From Rhizobium sp. NXC14 (lineage in GTDB: Bacteria; Pseudomonadota; Alphaproteobacteria; Rhizobiales; Rhizobiaceae), in contig NZ_CP021033.1 of the NCBI RefSeq assembly GCF_002117485.1, positions 124,001 to 188,000 of the forward strand: a stretch of 64,000 nucleotides of DNA. The letters run 5' to 3'. The notes beneath the pieces were generated by a model. That model saw only the letters and a list, made by a program, of their open reading frames with translations, was not told where the DNA came from and did not search any database. This document shows positions 53,912 to 63,089 of the stretch, one piece after another. Within the stretch, counting starts at the first letter, position 1. Every line of letters begins with the position of its first letter. A program made the translations under genes and the position numbers.

Positions 53912-55696
53912 CTACCGCCGTGACAGGATGCCGGCAAAGAGCTGGCGGAAGGTGCCGGCAATGACTCCTGCTTCATGCGGATCCCCCGTCATCAAGGCAG
54001 AGGTGATGTTCCGCATTTGCTCGAAGCTGATGTGCGGCGGCAGCGGCGGCACTTCCGGATCGGTCTTTACTTCGAGGATGACGGGGCAATTGGCGCTCAG
54101 AGCTTCTTCCCACGCGGCGCCGAGCTGAGCCGGCTGGTCGACGAAAATGCCGCGCAATCCGATGAGGTCGGCGAACTTGTGATAGGCTATGTCAGGAATG
54201 GACTGCGACGCTGCGAATTTCGGATCGCCCTCCATCACCCGCTGCTCCCACGTCACCTGGTTCAGATCCTGATTGTTGAAGACGCAGATGACGAAAGTCG
54301 GATCGGCCCAGTCCTTCCAGTATTTGGCAACGGTGATCATCTCGGCGAGATTGTTCATCTGCATGGCGCCGTCACCGACCAGGCCGATGACGGGGCGATC
54401 GGAATGCGCGAATTTGGCGGCGATCGCGTAGGGGACGGCAGCTCCCATCGAGGCCAGTCCGCCGGAAAGCGATGCCTTCATGCCGCGGCGCATCTTCAGG
54501 TCCCGTGCATACCAGTTCGCGCAGGAACCGGAATCGCTGGTGACAACGGCATTTGCCGGCAGCCGCGGCGAAAGTTCGCTGACGACGCGCTGCGGATTGA
54601 CGGGATTGGCGTCGACGTGGGCGCGCTCGTCCAGCGTCTTCCACCAGGAGGCGACGTCTTTCTCGATCGTTTGCCGCCAGCTGGTATCAGGATTTTCCCG
54701 CAACAGAGGCAGCAGCGCCCTGAGCGTTTCGGCCGCATCACCCGTCAGGTTGAGCTCCATCGGATAGCGCAGCGACAGCATGTCGGGATTGATGTCGATC
54801 TGCACGCCGCGCGCCCGGCCTTCCTCCGGAAGGAATTCGGAATAGGGAAAACCGGAGCCGATCATCAGCAGGGTGTCGCAGTCGCGCATCAGGTTCCATG
54901 AAGGTTCCGTCCCGAGAAGGCCGATCGAGCCCGTCACCCATGGCAGGTCATCCGGCAGAGCGGCCTTGCCGAGCAGGGCCTTGGCAGCGCCCGCCTGGAG
55001 GCGGTCCGCAACGGCAATGACCTCGTCCGTGGCGTTGAGCGCGCCGGCGCCGACGAGGATCGCCACTTTCTTTCCCGCATTCAGAATATCGGCCGCGGCC
55101 TGAAGATCGTCTCCGTGCGGAAAGACTCGCGGCGGGCGGTAACCCGGACCCGAATGCACGGTTCCATGCTTTCGCGCTGGCTCCTCATAGGGCATTTCCT
55201 GCAGGTCGTTGGGCAGAATGATCGCTGTCACCGCCCGGTTTGCGAGCGCGATGCGAACCGCGCGGTCGATCAGATGGCGCACCTGCGCCGGGGTGGAAGC
55301 CTGCTGCACGAAATCGCTCGCGACATCCTTGAAGAGGGCGGCAAGGTCGAGCTCCTGCTGGTAATGTCCGCCGAGCGCGCGGCGCGCCTGTTGGCCGACA
55401 ATGGCGAGAACCGGCTGATGGTCCATGCGAGCGTCGTAAAGACCGGTGATCAGATGGGTGGCGCCGGGTCCCGAGGTTGCGATGCAGACGCCGAGTTCGC
55501 CTGAGAACTTCGCATAGGCGGCTGCCATGAAAGCCGCCATTTCCTCGTGCCGTGCCTGGATGAACTCCATCTTGTCGGATGCGCGATGGAGCGCCCCGAA
55601 GACGCCGTTGATGCCGTCGCCGGGATAGCCGAACATACGTCGCACACCCCATTCGCCAAGCCGTGCCACAAGAAAATCGCCGACAGTTTTCGCCAT
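53912..55696 (-). CDS. TPP-dependent pyruvate oxidase/dehydrogenase-like enzyme
   Basis: 594 residues, three-domain TPP enzyme (PoxB/acetolactate synthase superfamily). N-terminal PYR domain with the catalytic Glu in MEFIQARHEEMAAFMAAAYAKF, then a central FAD/nucleotide-type domain, then the PP domain with the TPP-binding motif LVGDGAMQMNNLAEMITVAKYWKDWADPTFVICVFNNQDLN. IHQPVLAIVGQQARRALGG-like sequence matches the PoxB-related group annotated as thiamine pyrophosphate-requiring proteins. Pyruvate oxidation to acetate in stationary phase would fit its stress-gene neighbours, but the substrate is inferred. It lacks an EcfG-like promoter of its own. Confidence 0.87.
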   Translation of the reverse strand: MAKTVGDFLVARLGEWGVRRMFGYPGDGINGVFGALHRASDKMEFIQARHEEMAAFMAAAYAKFSGELGVCIATSGPGATHLITGLYDARMDHQPVLAIVGQQARRALGGHYQQELDLAALFKDVASDFVQQASTPAQVRHLIDRAVRIALANRAVTAIILPNDLQEMPYEEPARKHGTVHSGPGYRPPRVFPHGDDLQAAADILNAGKKVAILVGAGALNATDEVIAVADRLQAGAAKALLGKAALPDDLPWVTGSIGLLGTEPSWNLMRDCDTLLMIGSGFPYSEFLPEEGRARGVQIDINPDMLSLRYPMELNLTGDAAETLRALLPLLRENPDTSWRQTIEKDVASWWKTLDERAHVDANPVNPQRVVSELSPRLPANAVVTSDSGSCANWYARDLKMRRGMKASLSGGLASMGAAVPYAIAAKFAHSDRPVIGLVGDGAMQMNNLAEMITVAKYWKDWADPTFVICVFNNQDLNQVTWEQRVMEGDPKFAASQSIPDIAYHKFADLIGLRGIFVDQPAQLGAAWEEALSANCPVILEVKTDPEVPPLPPHISFEQMRNITSALMTGDPHEAGVIAGTFRQLFAGILSRR

Positions 55697-55780
55697 GGAT
55701 GCTGTTCTCCCGGCTCCGGATCAAGCCGCAGTTTCGGGGCCGGGCCAATCGATTCGACCTGGTCTGTTTTAGCCGTGGGT

Positions 55781-56176
55781 TTAATCGCGGAGGCGGCCCC
55801 AAGACGGATCCCATTCGACGTCCTCGACAAGTTCGACGAAGACGGGCTGGCTGCTGTTGCCTCTATGGGACTCTGCCAGTTTGAATGCCGCCTCGGGCTC
55901 CATTTCCTCGCCGGGATAGACCGTGTCATCCAGGTCGCCTTCCGCGACCTTGCGAACATATCCCCGGATCTGGTTGCTCGATCGATAGAGTTTGATGATC
56001 AGCGACCCTGCCGGCGCCGCGCCATGGGAATATCGGATGTAATCCCGACCATCTTGCGCCGGGTCAACCGTTTCGTCGCCCGCTCGATACCAATGTGCGA
56101 GGTCCTGACCTTCCGGGCGTCCCTCGCTTTCCCAAATCCGGTAGGCGCGGATCCTTCTTGTCTCCTCATCGATCAT
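55781..56176 (-). CDS. DUF2934-domain protein
   Basis: 131 residues. DUF2934 lies at the N-terminus: ETRRIRAYRIWESEGRPEGQDLAHW (residues ~4-29). The rest (SHGAAPAGSLIIKLYRSSNQIRGYVRKVAEGDLDD) is a small beta-rich domain that I do not recognise, ending EDVEWDPSWGRLRD. Downstream of the DUF4142 gene on the same strand (51-base gap) and probably in its transcript. The second DUF2934 protein in the window after 8090-8476. Confidence 0.78.
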   Translation of the reverse strand: MIDEETRRIRAYRIWESEGRPEGQDLAHWYRAGDETVDPAQDGRDYIRYSHGAAPAGSLIIKLYRSSNQIRGYVRKVAEGDLDDTVYPGEEMEPEAAFKLAESHRGNSSQPVFVELVEDVEWDPSWGRLRD

Positions 56177-56227
56177 CCTTGCCTCCCGGCGGGCCTCATG
56201 ATCGCCTTGACCATGCGATCTTGCCGC

Positions 56228-56755
56228 TTACTTGTTGAGTTCCTCGGCCATCTGGAGATGATGTTCCAGAGCGGGGCGCGTGCTTGCAGCCCATGCCTTC
56301 AGTTCTGGATTGTCCCCTTCGTCGCCATAGCGCTTGAAGAGATCGACCGCGTCCTCATGGGCAGATTCCTGGTCGGAGTGATATTGCTTGTTGAAATCGG
56401 CTCCTTGCAGGCTGTTCAGCTTGTCGAGCATGCTTTTCTGATCCGACGTCATGGCGCTCGGAAGCGCTGCCTTGACCTTGCCGCCGGAAACCAACGCCTT
56501 GAGTTCTTCGCTGGTCTTCTGATGGTCGGTGAGCATCTGCTGCGCGAAGGCCTTCGTCGCATCGTCGCCACGTTCGATCGCAAGCTTGCTGGAGGCGATT
56601 TCGAACATGTCGCTTGCGGCTGCTTCCTTGACGAAATCTTCCGTTTTCGGCGGCACGCCGATCAGGGAATTGACCCCGCTCTTTTCGGCAGCCGATTGCG
56701 CGAATGCCGGAACAGCAAGCGAGAGGGCGAGCGAAGCGATAGCAAAGCGTTTCAT
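56228..56755 (-). CDS. DUF4142 secreted protein
   Basis: 175 residues. Sec signal KRFAIASLALSLAVPAFAQS, cut after residue ~20. The mature part is a ferritin-like four-helix bundle of the DUF4142 family: FVKEAAASDMFEIASSKLAIERGDDATKAFAQQMLTDHQKTSEEL and KQYHSDQESAHEDAVDLFKRYGDEGDN, with regularly placed His/Asp. Periplasmic; function unknown, linked to stress and envelope in rhizobia. An EcfG-like promoter lies 27-52 bases upstream. A paralogue is encoded at 58902-59543. Confidence 0.86.
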   Translation of the reverse strand: MKRFAIASLALSLAVPAFAQSAAEKSGVNSLIGVPPKTEDFVKEAAASDMFEIASSKLAIERGDDATKAFAQQMLTDHQKTSEELKALVSGGKVKAALPSAMTSDQKSMLDKLNSLQGADFNKQYHSDQESAHEDAVDLFKRYGDEGDNPELKAWAASTRPALEHHLQMAEELNK

Positions 56756-56781
56756 AAGGATCTCCTGGGTTGGTAATCGCC

Positions 56782-56807
56782 AAACTTGCGGGCAGGCGCA
56801 GAGTTCC
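56782..56807 (-). promoter_or_regulatory. EcfG-like promoter for DUF4142 and DUF2934 genes
   Basis: Minus strand: GGAAC (56807-56803), 17-base spacer, GTTT (56785-56782). Fits the general-stress sigma factor consensus, and a ribosome binding site (AGGAGATCC) follows before the ATG at 56755. Confidence 0.7.
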
Positions 56808-56857
56808 CGCCTTATCGCGTTGTTGATGATCGCTGTTCGTCCGACAGAGGCCGGGGC

Positions 56858-58840
56858 TTAGAGCCCAAAGGGAAACGTTTCCGGATCCGATGAACCGGAC
56901 TCCGGTGCCACAAGCGGTGAAAGCGCTCGAGTTTCATCGAACCAGAGAAATGCATCATATTGCCGCGACAGCGATGTCGACATGTAATGGCTCAGCCGTT
57001 CCGTTTCCGGCCGGTAGATGACGCCAATGAAGCGCTGAAGCCGCTGTTCGACGAGGCTTGCATGCAATTCTTCATCGGCCGCGAGGTCGAGAAGAAATCG
57101 CGGCTTTCCGGAATCGTGACAGAGACGCTCGTAGCTTTGCGGCAGGGACGGATTGACTTGCTTCTTCTCGGCCTGTCCATCCCAGTCGTTTGCCGCCATC
57201 ACCTCACCGGAATGCGTTCCCAGTCCTATGAGGCTTGTCATTCCGTCGAAACGCTGCCGGCACAGCTGGCCAAGGTTCAGTTCGTCGCGGGCGGCTGCCA
57301 TATCGGTATAGCGGGCATCGCCGATATGCGAGTTGTGCGCCCATATGATGATCTTTGCCGTCGGACCGTGGAAGTCGAGGAGATGCTCGACGGTATCGGC
57401 CATGTAGGTGTCGCGGAGATTCCAGGCCTGAGAACCGCCGTAATACATGATCCGGTAATACCGCTCGGCTGCGGCTAGCAACCGCGCCGACTGGGCGGCG
57501 TTCAGAAAGTCACGACCGTCTGAGGCAGCGTCGTCCAGGGAGCGCGCCAGCAGCTCCGTGCATTGCCTTAGCACCGCCTCCTCGCATGATCTATAGGCAT
57601 CGGTAAGCACGGCCCGGCCGTAAGTCGCCGGATCGCTCTGCCAGGGGCTGAGGCAGCCATAGCGTTCCCTGGCAATTTGGGCGGTTTCCGGGCTGACATT
57701 TTCGAGATAGTCGAGGACGGAGCGGATCGATCCCGACATGTTGTAGAGATCCAGGCCGTAGAACCGAACCGGATCGGCGTGCAAACCCTTGCGACGCTCA
57801 TTATCCGTCTTCAGCCAGCCGAGGAACCGCGAAAATTCCAGGTTCCGCCACATCCACTTGGGAAAACGGCTGAATGGCTGATCGCCTTTCGACGGCTGAC
57901 CGTTTATCCAGCGGTCGACCGCCACGGCGTCCGGCCAATCCGCTTCGACCGCCACCATGTTAAAGCCGTGATGTTCGATCAGGTGACGGCTGATGGCCGC
58001 GCGCGCCTCATAGAATTCGGCCGTGCCATGGGTGGATTCACCAAGCAGAACGATACGGCTTTCGGCAAACCGATCGAAAAGGGCGGCAAAGCTCCGGTCG
58101 TCGACCAAGGGAAATTCTTCCGCCACGGCCGCGATGAGTTTGTCAGGCGCTTCCTCCATGCGCGATGACGGGGCTGCCGCCGTGTACATCGGATGTGCGG
58201 CAGTCCAGGCATCCTCGCCGATCAGGGGAACGAAGAAGACGCCGCCGAGATCCTCCTCCTCGAAGGTGGTTGCACCGGTGCGCGTGATGCGTTTCAGCCG
58301 CTGCTCTTCACCTCGGCCGACCGGGATGATGAGGCGCCCTCCGAGATCCAGCTGCTCCTTCAAGGAGGCCGGAACCTCCGGTGCGCCCGCCGACACGATG
58401 ATGGCATCGAAGGGAGCGGCTTTGGCCCAGCCCTTGCTGCCGTCGCCGACCCGGACGTCGATGTTGCGGTATCCGAGCTTGTCGAACCGCTCCCGGGCCT
58501 GAACCGCCAATCTTTCATGCCGTTCGATGGAATAGACGTGTTTTGCGATCCGGCTGATGAGGGCCGAGGCGTAGCCGGAACCGGTTCCGACCTCCAGAAC
58601 CTTGTCGCCGGCGTCCAGATCGGCTTTTTCGATCATCAGTGCGACGATGTAAGGCTGCGAAATTGTCTGCCCCTCGCCGATCGATAACGGGGCATCCTCA
58701 TAGGCGAATTCCTCGAAGCCGGGATCGACGAATTTTTCGCGCGGCACCATCCGCATAGCTCGGGTGACGCTTCGATCGCGAATGCCGCGACCCACGACAT
58801 GATGTTCGACCATGTGGTCTCGGCTGCGGGTCATATCCAT
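56858..58840 (-). CDS. Protein-L-isoaspartate methyltransferase fused to erythromycin-esterase domain
   Basis: 660 residues in two enzyme parts. Residues ~5-215 are a PCMT methyltransferase (VPREKFVDPGFEEFAYEDAPLSIGEGQTISQPY, SAM site KVLEVGTGSGYASALIS at 80-96, DAIIVSAGAPEVP), which repairs isoaspartyl residues in aged proteins. Residues ~235-650 are an erythromycin-esterase-like domain, with IVLLGESTHGTAEFYEAR (Glu268, His271) and MVAVEADWPDAVAVDRW; the domain is thought to hydrolyse esters, though substrates outside macrolides are unknown. The ATG follows GGAGGTGATCC. An EcfG-like promoter lies 24-50 bases upstream, so it is a likely stress gene. Confidence 0.88.
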   Translation of the reverse strand: MDMTRSRDHMVEHHVVGRGIRDRSVTRAMRMVPREKFVDPGFEEFAYEDAPLSIGEGQTISQPYIVALMIEKADLDAGDKVLEVGTGSGYASALISRIAKHVYSIERHERLAVQARERFDKLGYRNIDVRVGDGSKGWAKAAPFDAIIVSAGAPEVPASLKEQLDLGGRLIIPVGRGEEQRLKRITRTGATTFEEEDLGGVFFVPLIGEDAWTAAHPMYTAAAPSSRMEEAPDKLIAAVAEEFPLVDDRSFAALFDRFAESRIVLLGESTHGTAEFYEARAAISRHLIEHHGFNMVAVEADWPDAVAVDRWINGQPSKGDQPFSRFPKWMWRNLEFSRFLGWLKTDNERRKGLHADPVRFYGLDLYNMSGSIRSVLDYLENVSPETAQIARERYGCLSPWQSDPATYGRAVLTDAYRSCEEAVLRQCTELLARSLDDAASDGRDFLNAAQSARLLAAAERYYRIMYYGGSQAWNLRDTYMADTVEHLLDFHGPTAKIIIWAHNSHIGDARYTDMAAARDELNLGQLCRQRFDGMTSLIGLGTHSGEVMAANDWDGQAEKKQVNPSLPQSYERLCHDSGKPRFLLDLAADEELHASLVEQRLQRFIGVIYRPETERLSHYMSTSLSRQYDAFLWFDETRALSPLVAPESGSSDPETFPFGL

Positions 58841-58863
58841 GGATCACCTCCACTCTCAAGGAG

Positions 58864-58889
58864 AACAGCTGAAAGCAGGCGGTTGTTCC
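58864..58889 (-). promoter_or_regulatory. EcfG-like promoter for the PCMT-esterase fusion gene
   Basis: Minus strand: GGAAC (58889-58885), 18-base spacer, GTT (58866-58864). The spacer is one base longer than at the other sites. The start codon at 58840 follows a good ribosome binding site. Confidence 0.6.
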
Positions 58890-58901
58890 GGGGCAATGGC
58901 G

Positions 58902-59543
58902 CTATTGCGGCTTCGGCCCGCTTGCCGCCATGGCTTGCGCGGGCAACCGGATTGCCGCGCCCGTCAGCTCGGCATTGATTTCCTGCGCGCGTCTGAGGTG
59001 ATCGAGCACGATTGGCAGCATCGACGCCGCCAGACGTTGCATTTCGGCGTCTTCACCGAGGGAGATTTCCCAAGCCAGCAGTTGCGCCGTCTTCTGATGG
59101 TCGACGATCTGTGCCTTGATATAGGCAATATCGAACGGCGTGCCGCTCAGCTTGTCCAATTGATCGCGAACCACTTGATGATCCGGATCGAGCGTCTCGG
59201 GAAGCGGAATCTTGGCAGCCTCACCCAGCTCTTTCAGCTTGGCGTTGGCCTCCGTGTGATCGCGAACCATCACCTCCGCGAACTGTGTGGCGGCATTCGC
59301 TTCCGCCTTGCCGGACGCCATCCTGCCCAGCTCTACCTCCGCCAGCCCGCCGGCGGCTGCGAGCTGCGCAAACAGCCTGTCCTGGTTATTGGTCTGATGC
59401 GGAGCCGGAACGCCGGGCTTCGACATCTTCGTGTCGGCGCCCATTCCGGCCGGATTGCCGATCTGAGCGAACGCAGTGCTGCTGAGCAGCATGATCGTGG
59501 TGAGCACGGCGACAGGGTTGCGGTACACGGGCCTCTCCTTCAT
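58902..59543 (-). CDS. DUF4142 secreted protein
   Basis: 213 residues. Signal peptide: NPVAVLTTIMLLSSTAFA after a short basic N-terminus. The DUF4142 bundle follows: DRLFAQLAAAGGLAEVELGRMASGKAEANAATQFAEVMVRDHTEANAKLKELGEAA, then DIAYIKAQIVDHQKTAQLLAWEIS and SMLPIVLDHLRRAQEI. Its ATG is 3 bases after the cytochrome stop codon, so the two are co-transcribed and both exported. Shares family but little identity with 56228-56755. Function unknown. Confidence 0.85.
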   Translation of the reverse strand: MKERPVYRNPVAVLTTIMLLSSTAFAQIGNPAGMGADTKMSKPGVPAPHQTNNQDRLFAQLAAAGGLAEVELGRMASGKAEANAATQFAEVMVRDHTEANAKLKELGEAAKIPLPETLDPDHQVVRDQLDKLSGTPFDIAYIKAQIVDHQKTAQLLAWEISLGEDAEMQRLAASMLPIVLDHLRRAQEINAELTGAAIRLPAQAMAASGPKPQ

Positions 59544-59546
59544 GCC

Positions 59547-60953
59547 TCACAGCGTCAACAGGTAGGCGACGAGATCCTTCTTTTCCTGTCCGGTCAGTTT
59601 GACCCCGAGGACAAGATTGAAGAATTCGACGGTGTCGGCGAGCGTCATCAGCCGGCCGTCATGCAGATAAGGAGGCGAATCCTTGATGCCGCGCAGCGTG
59701 AAGGTTTTGATAGGGCCATCAGGCAGCGTGACGAAATCATTGTAAACCTGGCCGATCCTGTAAAAGCGCTCGAGCTTCAGGTCATGCATGTTGTTGTCCA
59801 TGAACTCCGTCTGCGGAACGTGGCAATCGGCGCAGCGTCCCTTGCCCATGAAGATTTTTTCGCCGGCCAGTTCCTGGGAGGTGGCGAGCGCGGGATCCAG
59901 CCGACCGAACGGGTCGAGCTTCGGAGCGGGTGGGAAATCGATGATATTTTGCATCTGCGCCATCATCGCGACCTGGTTCGGGCGGTCGGGAAGATTGACG
60001 CCTTTGCGTGTCGCGCTGACATGGTCGCCGTTGAAATAGGCCGTTCGCTGTTCGAATTCGGTGAAGTCTTCGACCGACCGCAGCGAGCGCTTCGATCCGT
60101 GAATCTGCTGGTTGAAAAGGCCGCGCAGGCTTGTCGTGTCCAAGCGGAAACGGTCCGCTTGCGGGCGAACATCCGGGGTCAGGTGAAAGGCTGCATTGGT
60201 GTGGAAATTGGCATGGCAGTCGAGACAGGCGACGCCCATGCTCTGGTCCGCGACCTTCCTGTCCTCGGTCTGGTTGAACTCTTCCTGCGGAAAGGGCGTC
60301 AGAAGCAGCCGCAGCCCTTCCATCTGAACCGGCGTGATGATGCCGTTCATGTTCTCGTAGAAGTTCTTGATCGTCAGCAACTGGCCACGGGAAACGTCGC
60401 CGAGCTCCGGATGGGTAGTCAGAAAGACAGGTGGCGGGAATTCCGGGGTGAGGTTGTCGGGAAGGTCGAAATCGACGTCGAAGCGGCGGAGATCCCGCAT
60501 TTCCCTCGCATTTATCTCATCGATCTGGCGATTGGGAAAAACTTGCCCGCCGGTCGCCTGCTTCACATGCGGCAGGGGCAGGAAGCCTTCCGGAAGCAGG
60601 TTCTTCTCCTTGATCTCTGCCGGTGTCATGTCCGCCAGCTGATCCCAGCTCGTATCCGCCGGAAGCTTCACGCGGATGCCATCTTGCACCGGCTTCATGC
60701 CCCCCGACATCATGACCCCCGGCATCGGCTTGTCCGCCAGATCGTAACGCCGCTCCAGAAGGGTGCGCTGCCGTTGAGCGACCTCGGGTTTCTGCGCCTC
60801 GTCGATTTTCCTTGCCTCGGAAAACGGCATGGTCGGCAAAGCCCGATAGGTAGTGTCGGGCGGTAAGGGGTCTGACAATGCGCCGGCAGCAAGGACGCCG
60901 ACACCGGCAAAAGAGGCCGCGTAAAGCAGTCCAACAGCGTGAGATTTCCGCAT
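59547..60953 (-). CDS. Two-haem c-type cytochrome, cytochrome c peroxidase-like
   Basis: 468 residues from the ATG at 60953, with GAGAGGGAAC just before it. Sec-type N-terminal helix (AVGLLYAASFAGVGVLAAGALS). Two haem c sites: CLDCH (243-247) and CADCH (374-378). FMGKGRCADCHVPQTEFMDN and TFTLRGIKDSPPYLHDGRLMTLADTVEFFN are typical of the C-terminal part of di-haem cytochrome c peroxidase / MauG-like proteins. The N-terminal 230 residues are not typical. It could reduce peroxide or oxidise a periplasmic partner. Followed by a DUF4142 gene; an EcfG-like promoter is upstream. Confidence 0.83.
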   Translation of the reverse strand: MRKSHAVGLLYAASFAGVGVLAAGALSDPLPPDTTYRALPTMPFSEARKIDEAQKPEVAQRQRTLLERRYDLADKPMPGVMMSGGMKPVQDGIRVKLPADTSWDQLADMTPAEIKEKNLLPEGFLPLPHVKQATGGQVFPNRQIDEINAREMRDLRRFDVDFDLPDNLTPEFPPPVFLTTHPELGDVSRGQLLTIKNFYENMNGIITPVQMEGLRLLLTPFPQEEFNQTEDRKVADQSMGVACLDCHANFHTNAAFHLTPDVRPQADRFRLDTTSLRGLFNQQIHGSKRSLRSVEDFTEFEQRTAYFNGDHVSATRKGVNLPDRPNQVAMMAQMQNIIDFPPAPKLDPFGRLDPALATSQELAGEKIFMGKGRCADCHVPQTEFMDNNMHDLKLERFYRIGQVYNDFVTLPDGPIKTFTLRGIKDSPPYLHDGRLMTLADTVEFFNLVLGVKLTGQEKKDLVAYLLTL

Positions 60954-60990
60954 GTTCCCTCTCCTCTGCTCGCGGGTTGAGCTGGCGTCC

Positions 60991-61016
60991 GAACTGCACG
61001 CGCAACTAATTGTTCC
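60991..61016 (-). promoter_or_regulatory. EcfG-like promoter for the cytochrome-DUF4142 operon
   Basis: Minus strand: GGAAC (61016-61012), 17-base spacer, GTTC (60994-60991). It is back to back with the plus-strand EcfG-like promoter at 61108. Confidence 0.7.
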
Positions 61017-61107
61017 GCACAATTCGCGTGCGGTCTGCAGTTTCTGGTGGATCGGTTCGGGGGCAGCGGACTGTCCCGTGCCGGGAATAGCCTATGCCGC
61101 GGCGCCG

Positions 61108-61133
61108 GGAACCCGAGCGAGCGCCGATTGTTG
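61108..61133 (+). promoter_or_regulatory. EcfG-like promoter for the APC transporter gene
   Basis: GGAAC (61108-61112), 17-base spacer, GTTG (61130-61133), 34 bases before the ATG at 61167. Divergent from the cytochrome promoter about 90 bases away. Confidence 0.68.
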
Positions 61134-61166
61134 GTTATCGCCGTCAGCCCCGGGATAGGAATAGAA

Positions 61167-63065
61167 ATGAACCTCGCGACTTTCCTGCTTGGTCGCCGTC
61201 TCGCCAATCGCGAGCACGAAGACAAGAAGATCGGTTGGATAGAGGCAGTGCCCGCAATGGGGCTCGATGGCTTGGGTTCGTCGTCTTACGGCCCCGAGGC
61301 AGCGCTCACCATTCTCATGCCGCTGGGCGCGCTCGGTCTGACCTATATCGGGCCAGTGATGGGCTGCATTGTCGCTCTGCTGACGATCCTATATTTCTCC
61401 TACCGGCAGACGCTTGCCGCCTACCCGACGAATGGCGGCGCCTATGTGGTGGCGAAGGAAAATCTGGGGGAATATCCGAGCCTGCTTGCTGCTGCGGCGT
61501 TGATGATCGATTACGTCTTGAATGTCGCTGTGGGCGTTTCGGCAGGAGTCGGAGCGCTTGTCTCGGCGTTACCGGGCCTTCATCCGTACATTCTGCCTCT
61601 CTGCCTCGTCGTGGTCCTCATCGTCATGCTCGCCAATTTGCGCGGAACGGGAGAGGCCGGTTGGCTATTTGCACTGCCGACCTACCTCTTTATCATCTGC
61701 TTCCTGGGCGTCATCGGCTACGGCCTGATCGCGATGGCCCTGGTGGAGAAACCTGCACCCGTCGTCTCCCCGCCTCCGCTGAACCCGATAGCACAGGGCG
61801 CGACCATATGGCTGCTTATGCATGCATTCGCCAGCGGCTGCACGGCGATGACCGGAGTGGAAGCCGTCTCCAACGGGATGGGGTCGTTCAGGCAGCCCGT
61901 CATGCGGAACGCCTATATCACGCTCAGCGTCATCGTTGTCATTCTCGGTCTGCTTCTCGGCGGTATTGCCGCCATTGTCAGCGTCTTCGAAATCGGCGCA
62001 ATGGATCAGACGAAAGAGGGCTATCAGAGCGTGCTGTCGCAGCTGATTGCCGCCGTCGCCGGCCATGGCGCGTTCTACTATATCGCGATGGCAAGCCTTC
62101 TCAGCGTTCTTTGCCTGTCGGCCAATACCAGCTTTGTCGGCTTCCCACGTCTTTGCCAGATGGTCGCCGCCGACGGCTATCTCCCCAAGGCCTTCGCCCA
62201 GCCGGGACGCCGGCTGGTATTTACTGTCGGCATCCTCTTCCTTTCCGGCTTCGCCACGCTGCTTCTGATCGTTTTCGGAGGAATCACCGATCATCTGATC
62301 CCGCTCTTTGCAATCGGCGCATTCTTGACGTTTACGATTTCTCAGGCAGGGATGACCGTTCACTGGCGCCGTCATCCCAAAAGATACACCGCAAAGCTGA
62401 CGATGAACGCGGTCGGCGCGGTTTCGACAGGTGCGGCGCTCATCATCATCCTGATCGCCAAGTTTGCGGAGGGCGCGTGGATCACCCTCATCACGGTCCC
62501 GGTGACCATTGCCATTCTGAAATCGATCAAGAGCTACTACCGCTCGCTTCAACGCGAACTCAGGACGCCTGGTCCTATCACCGTCGAAGATATCGAGCCC
62601 CCAACCGTTCTCGTCGTAACCGAAACATGGAACAGGTTGAGCGAACGCGCCATCAAGTTCGCACTGACGATCTCGCCCGATGTTGTCGCCGTCCATTTCA
62701 TCCGTCTCGGTGGGCCCGATCGGGAGGAAGGTGAAAAAGCGCTTCGCGAGGAATGGCGCATCGAGGTGGAAGAGCCGATCGCCGCCCACGGGCTGAAGCC
62801 GCCGCGGCTCATGCTCATCCCAGCGCCTTATCGGCAACTGCATGAGCCGCTTTTGCGGCTGATCGAAAAGCTCGATGCCGATAGTCCGGAGAGGCGGGTC
62901 GCGGTTCTGATCCCTGAAACGGTGAAAGACAAATGGTGGCAGAAGCTGCTGCACATGAACAGGGCAGGACGGCTAAGGGCAAAACTGGTCAAGCTTGGAG
63001 GTCCCCGCCTGACGGTGGCGACGGTTCCGTGGCGGCTATATCGGGAGGAGCAGGCGGCGGCGTGA
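61167..63065 (+). CDS. APC-superfamily transporter, KimA-like
   Basis: 632 residues from the ATG at 61167; the open frame upstream to 61047 overlaps the promoter. About twelve membrane helices in residues ~25-470, starting IGWIEAVPAMGLDGLGSSSYGPEAALTILMPLG, and a soluble C-terminal domain of about 160 residues (PPTVLVVTETWNRLSERAIKFALTISPDVVAVHFI, resembling a universal-stress-type fold). This layout and length match KimA/YdaO potassium importers, which differ from ordinary amino-acid permeases by that domain. Potassium uptake under osmotic stress is therefore plausible; amino-acid transport is the alternative. Driven by an EcfG-like promoter. Confidence 0.82.
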   Translation: MNLATFLLGRRLANREHEDKKIGWIEAVPAMGLDGLGSSSYGPEAALTILMPLGALGLTYIGPVMGCIVALLTILYFSYRQTLAAYPTNGGAYVVAKENLGEYPSLLAAAALMIDYVLNVAVGVSAGVGALVSALPGLHPYILPLCLVVVLIVMLANLRGTGEAGWLFALPTYLFIICFLGVIGYGLIAMALVEKPAPVVSPPPLNPIAQGATIWLLMHAFASGCTAMTGVEAVSNGMGSFRQPVMRNAYITLSVIVVILGLLLGGIAAIVSVFEIGAMDQTKEGYQSVLSQLIAAVAGHGAFYYIAMASLLSVLCLSANTSFVGFPRLCQMVAADGYLPKAFAQPGRRLVFTVGILFLSGFATLLLIVFGGITDHLIPLFAIGAFLTFTISQAGMTVHWRRHPKRYTAKLTMNAVGAVSTGAALIIILIAKFAEGAWITLITVPVTIAILKSIKSYYRSLQRELRTPGPITVEDIEPPTVLVVTETWNRLSERAIKFALTISPDVVAVHFIRLGGPDREEGEKALREEWRIEVEEPIAAHGLKPPRLMLIPAPYRQLHEPLLRLIEKLDADSPERRVAVLIPETVKDKWWQKLLHMNRAGRLRAKLVKLGGPRLTVATVPWRLYREEQAAA

Positions 63066-63089
63066 GGGGCCTTTGCGCCGCCCCGTGGC

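Noticed and set aside
58812..60866. Plus-strand open frame of 684 codons opposite DUF4142 and cytochrome genes
   Set aside because: The minus strand has signal peptides and haem motifs; the plus frame has none.
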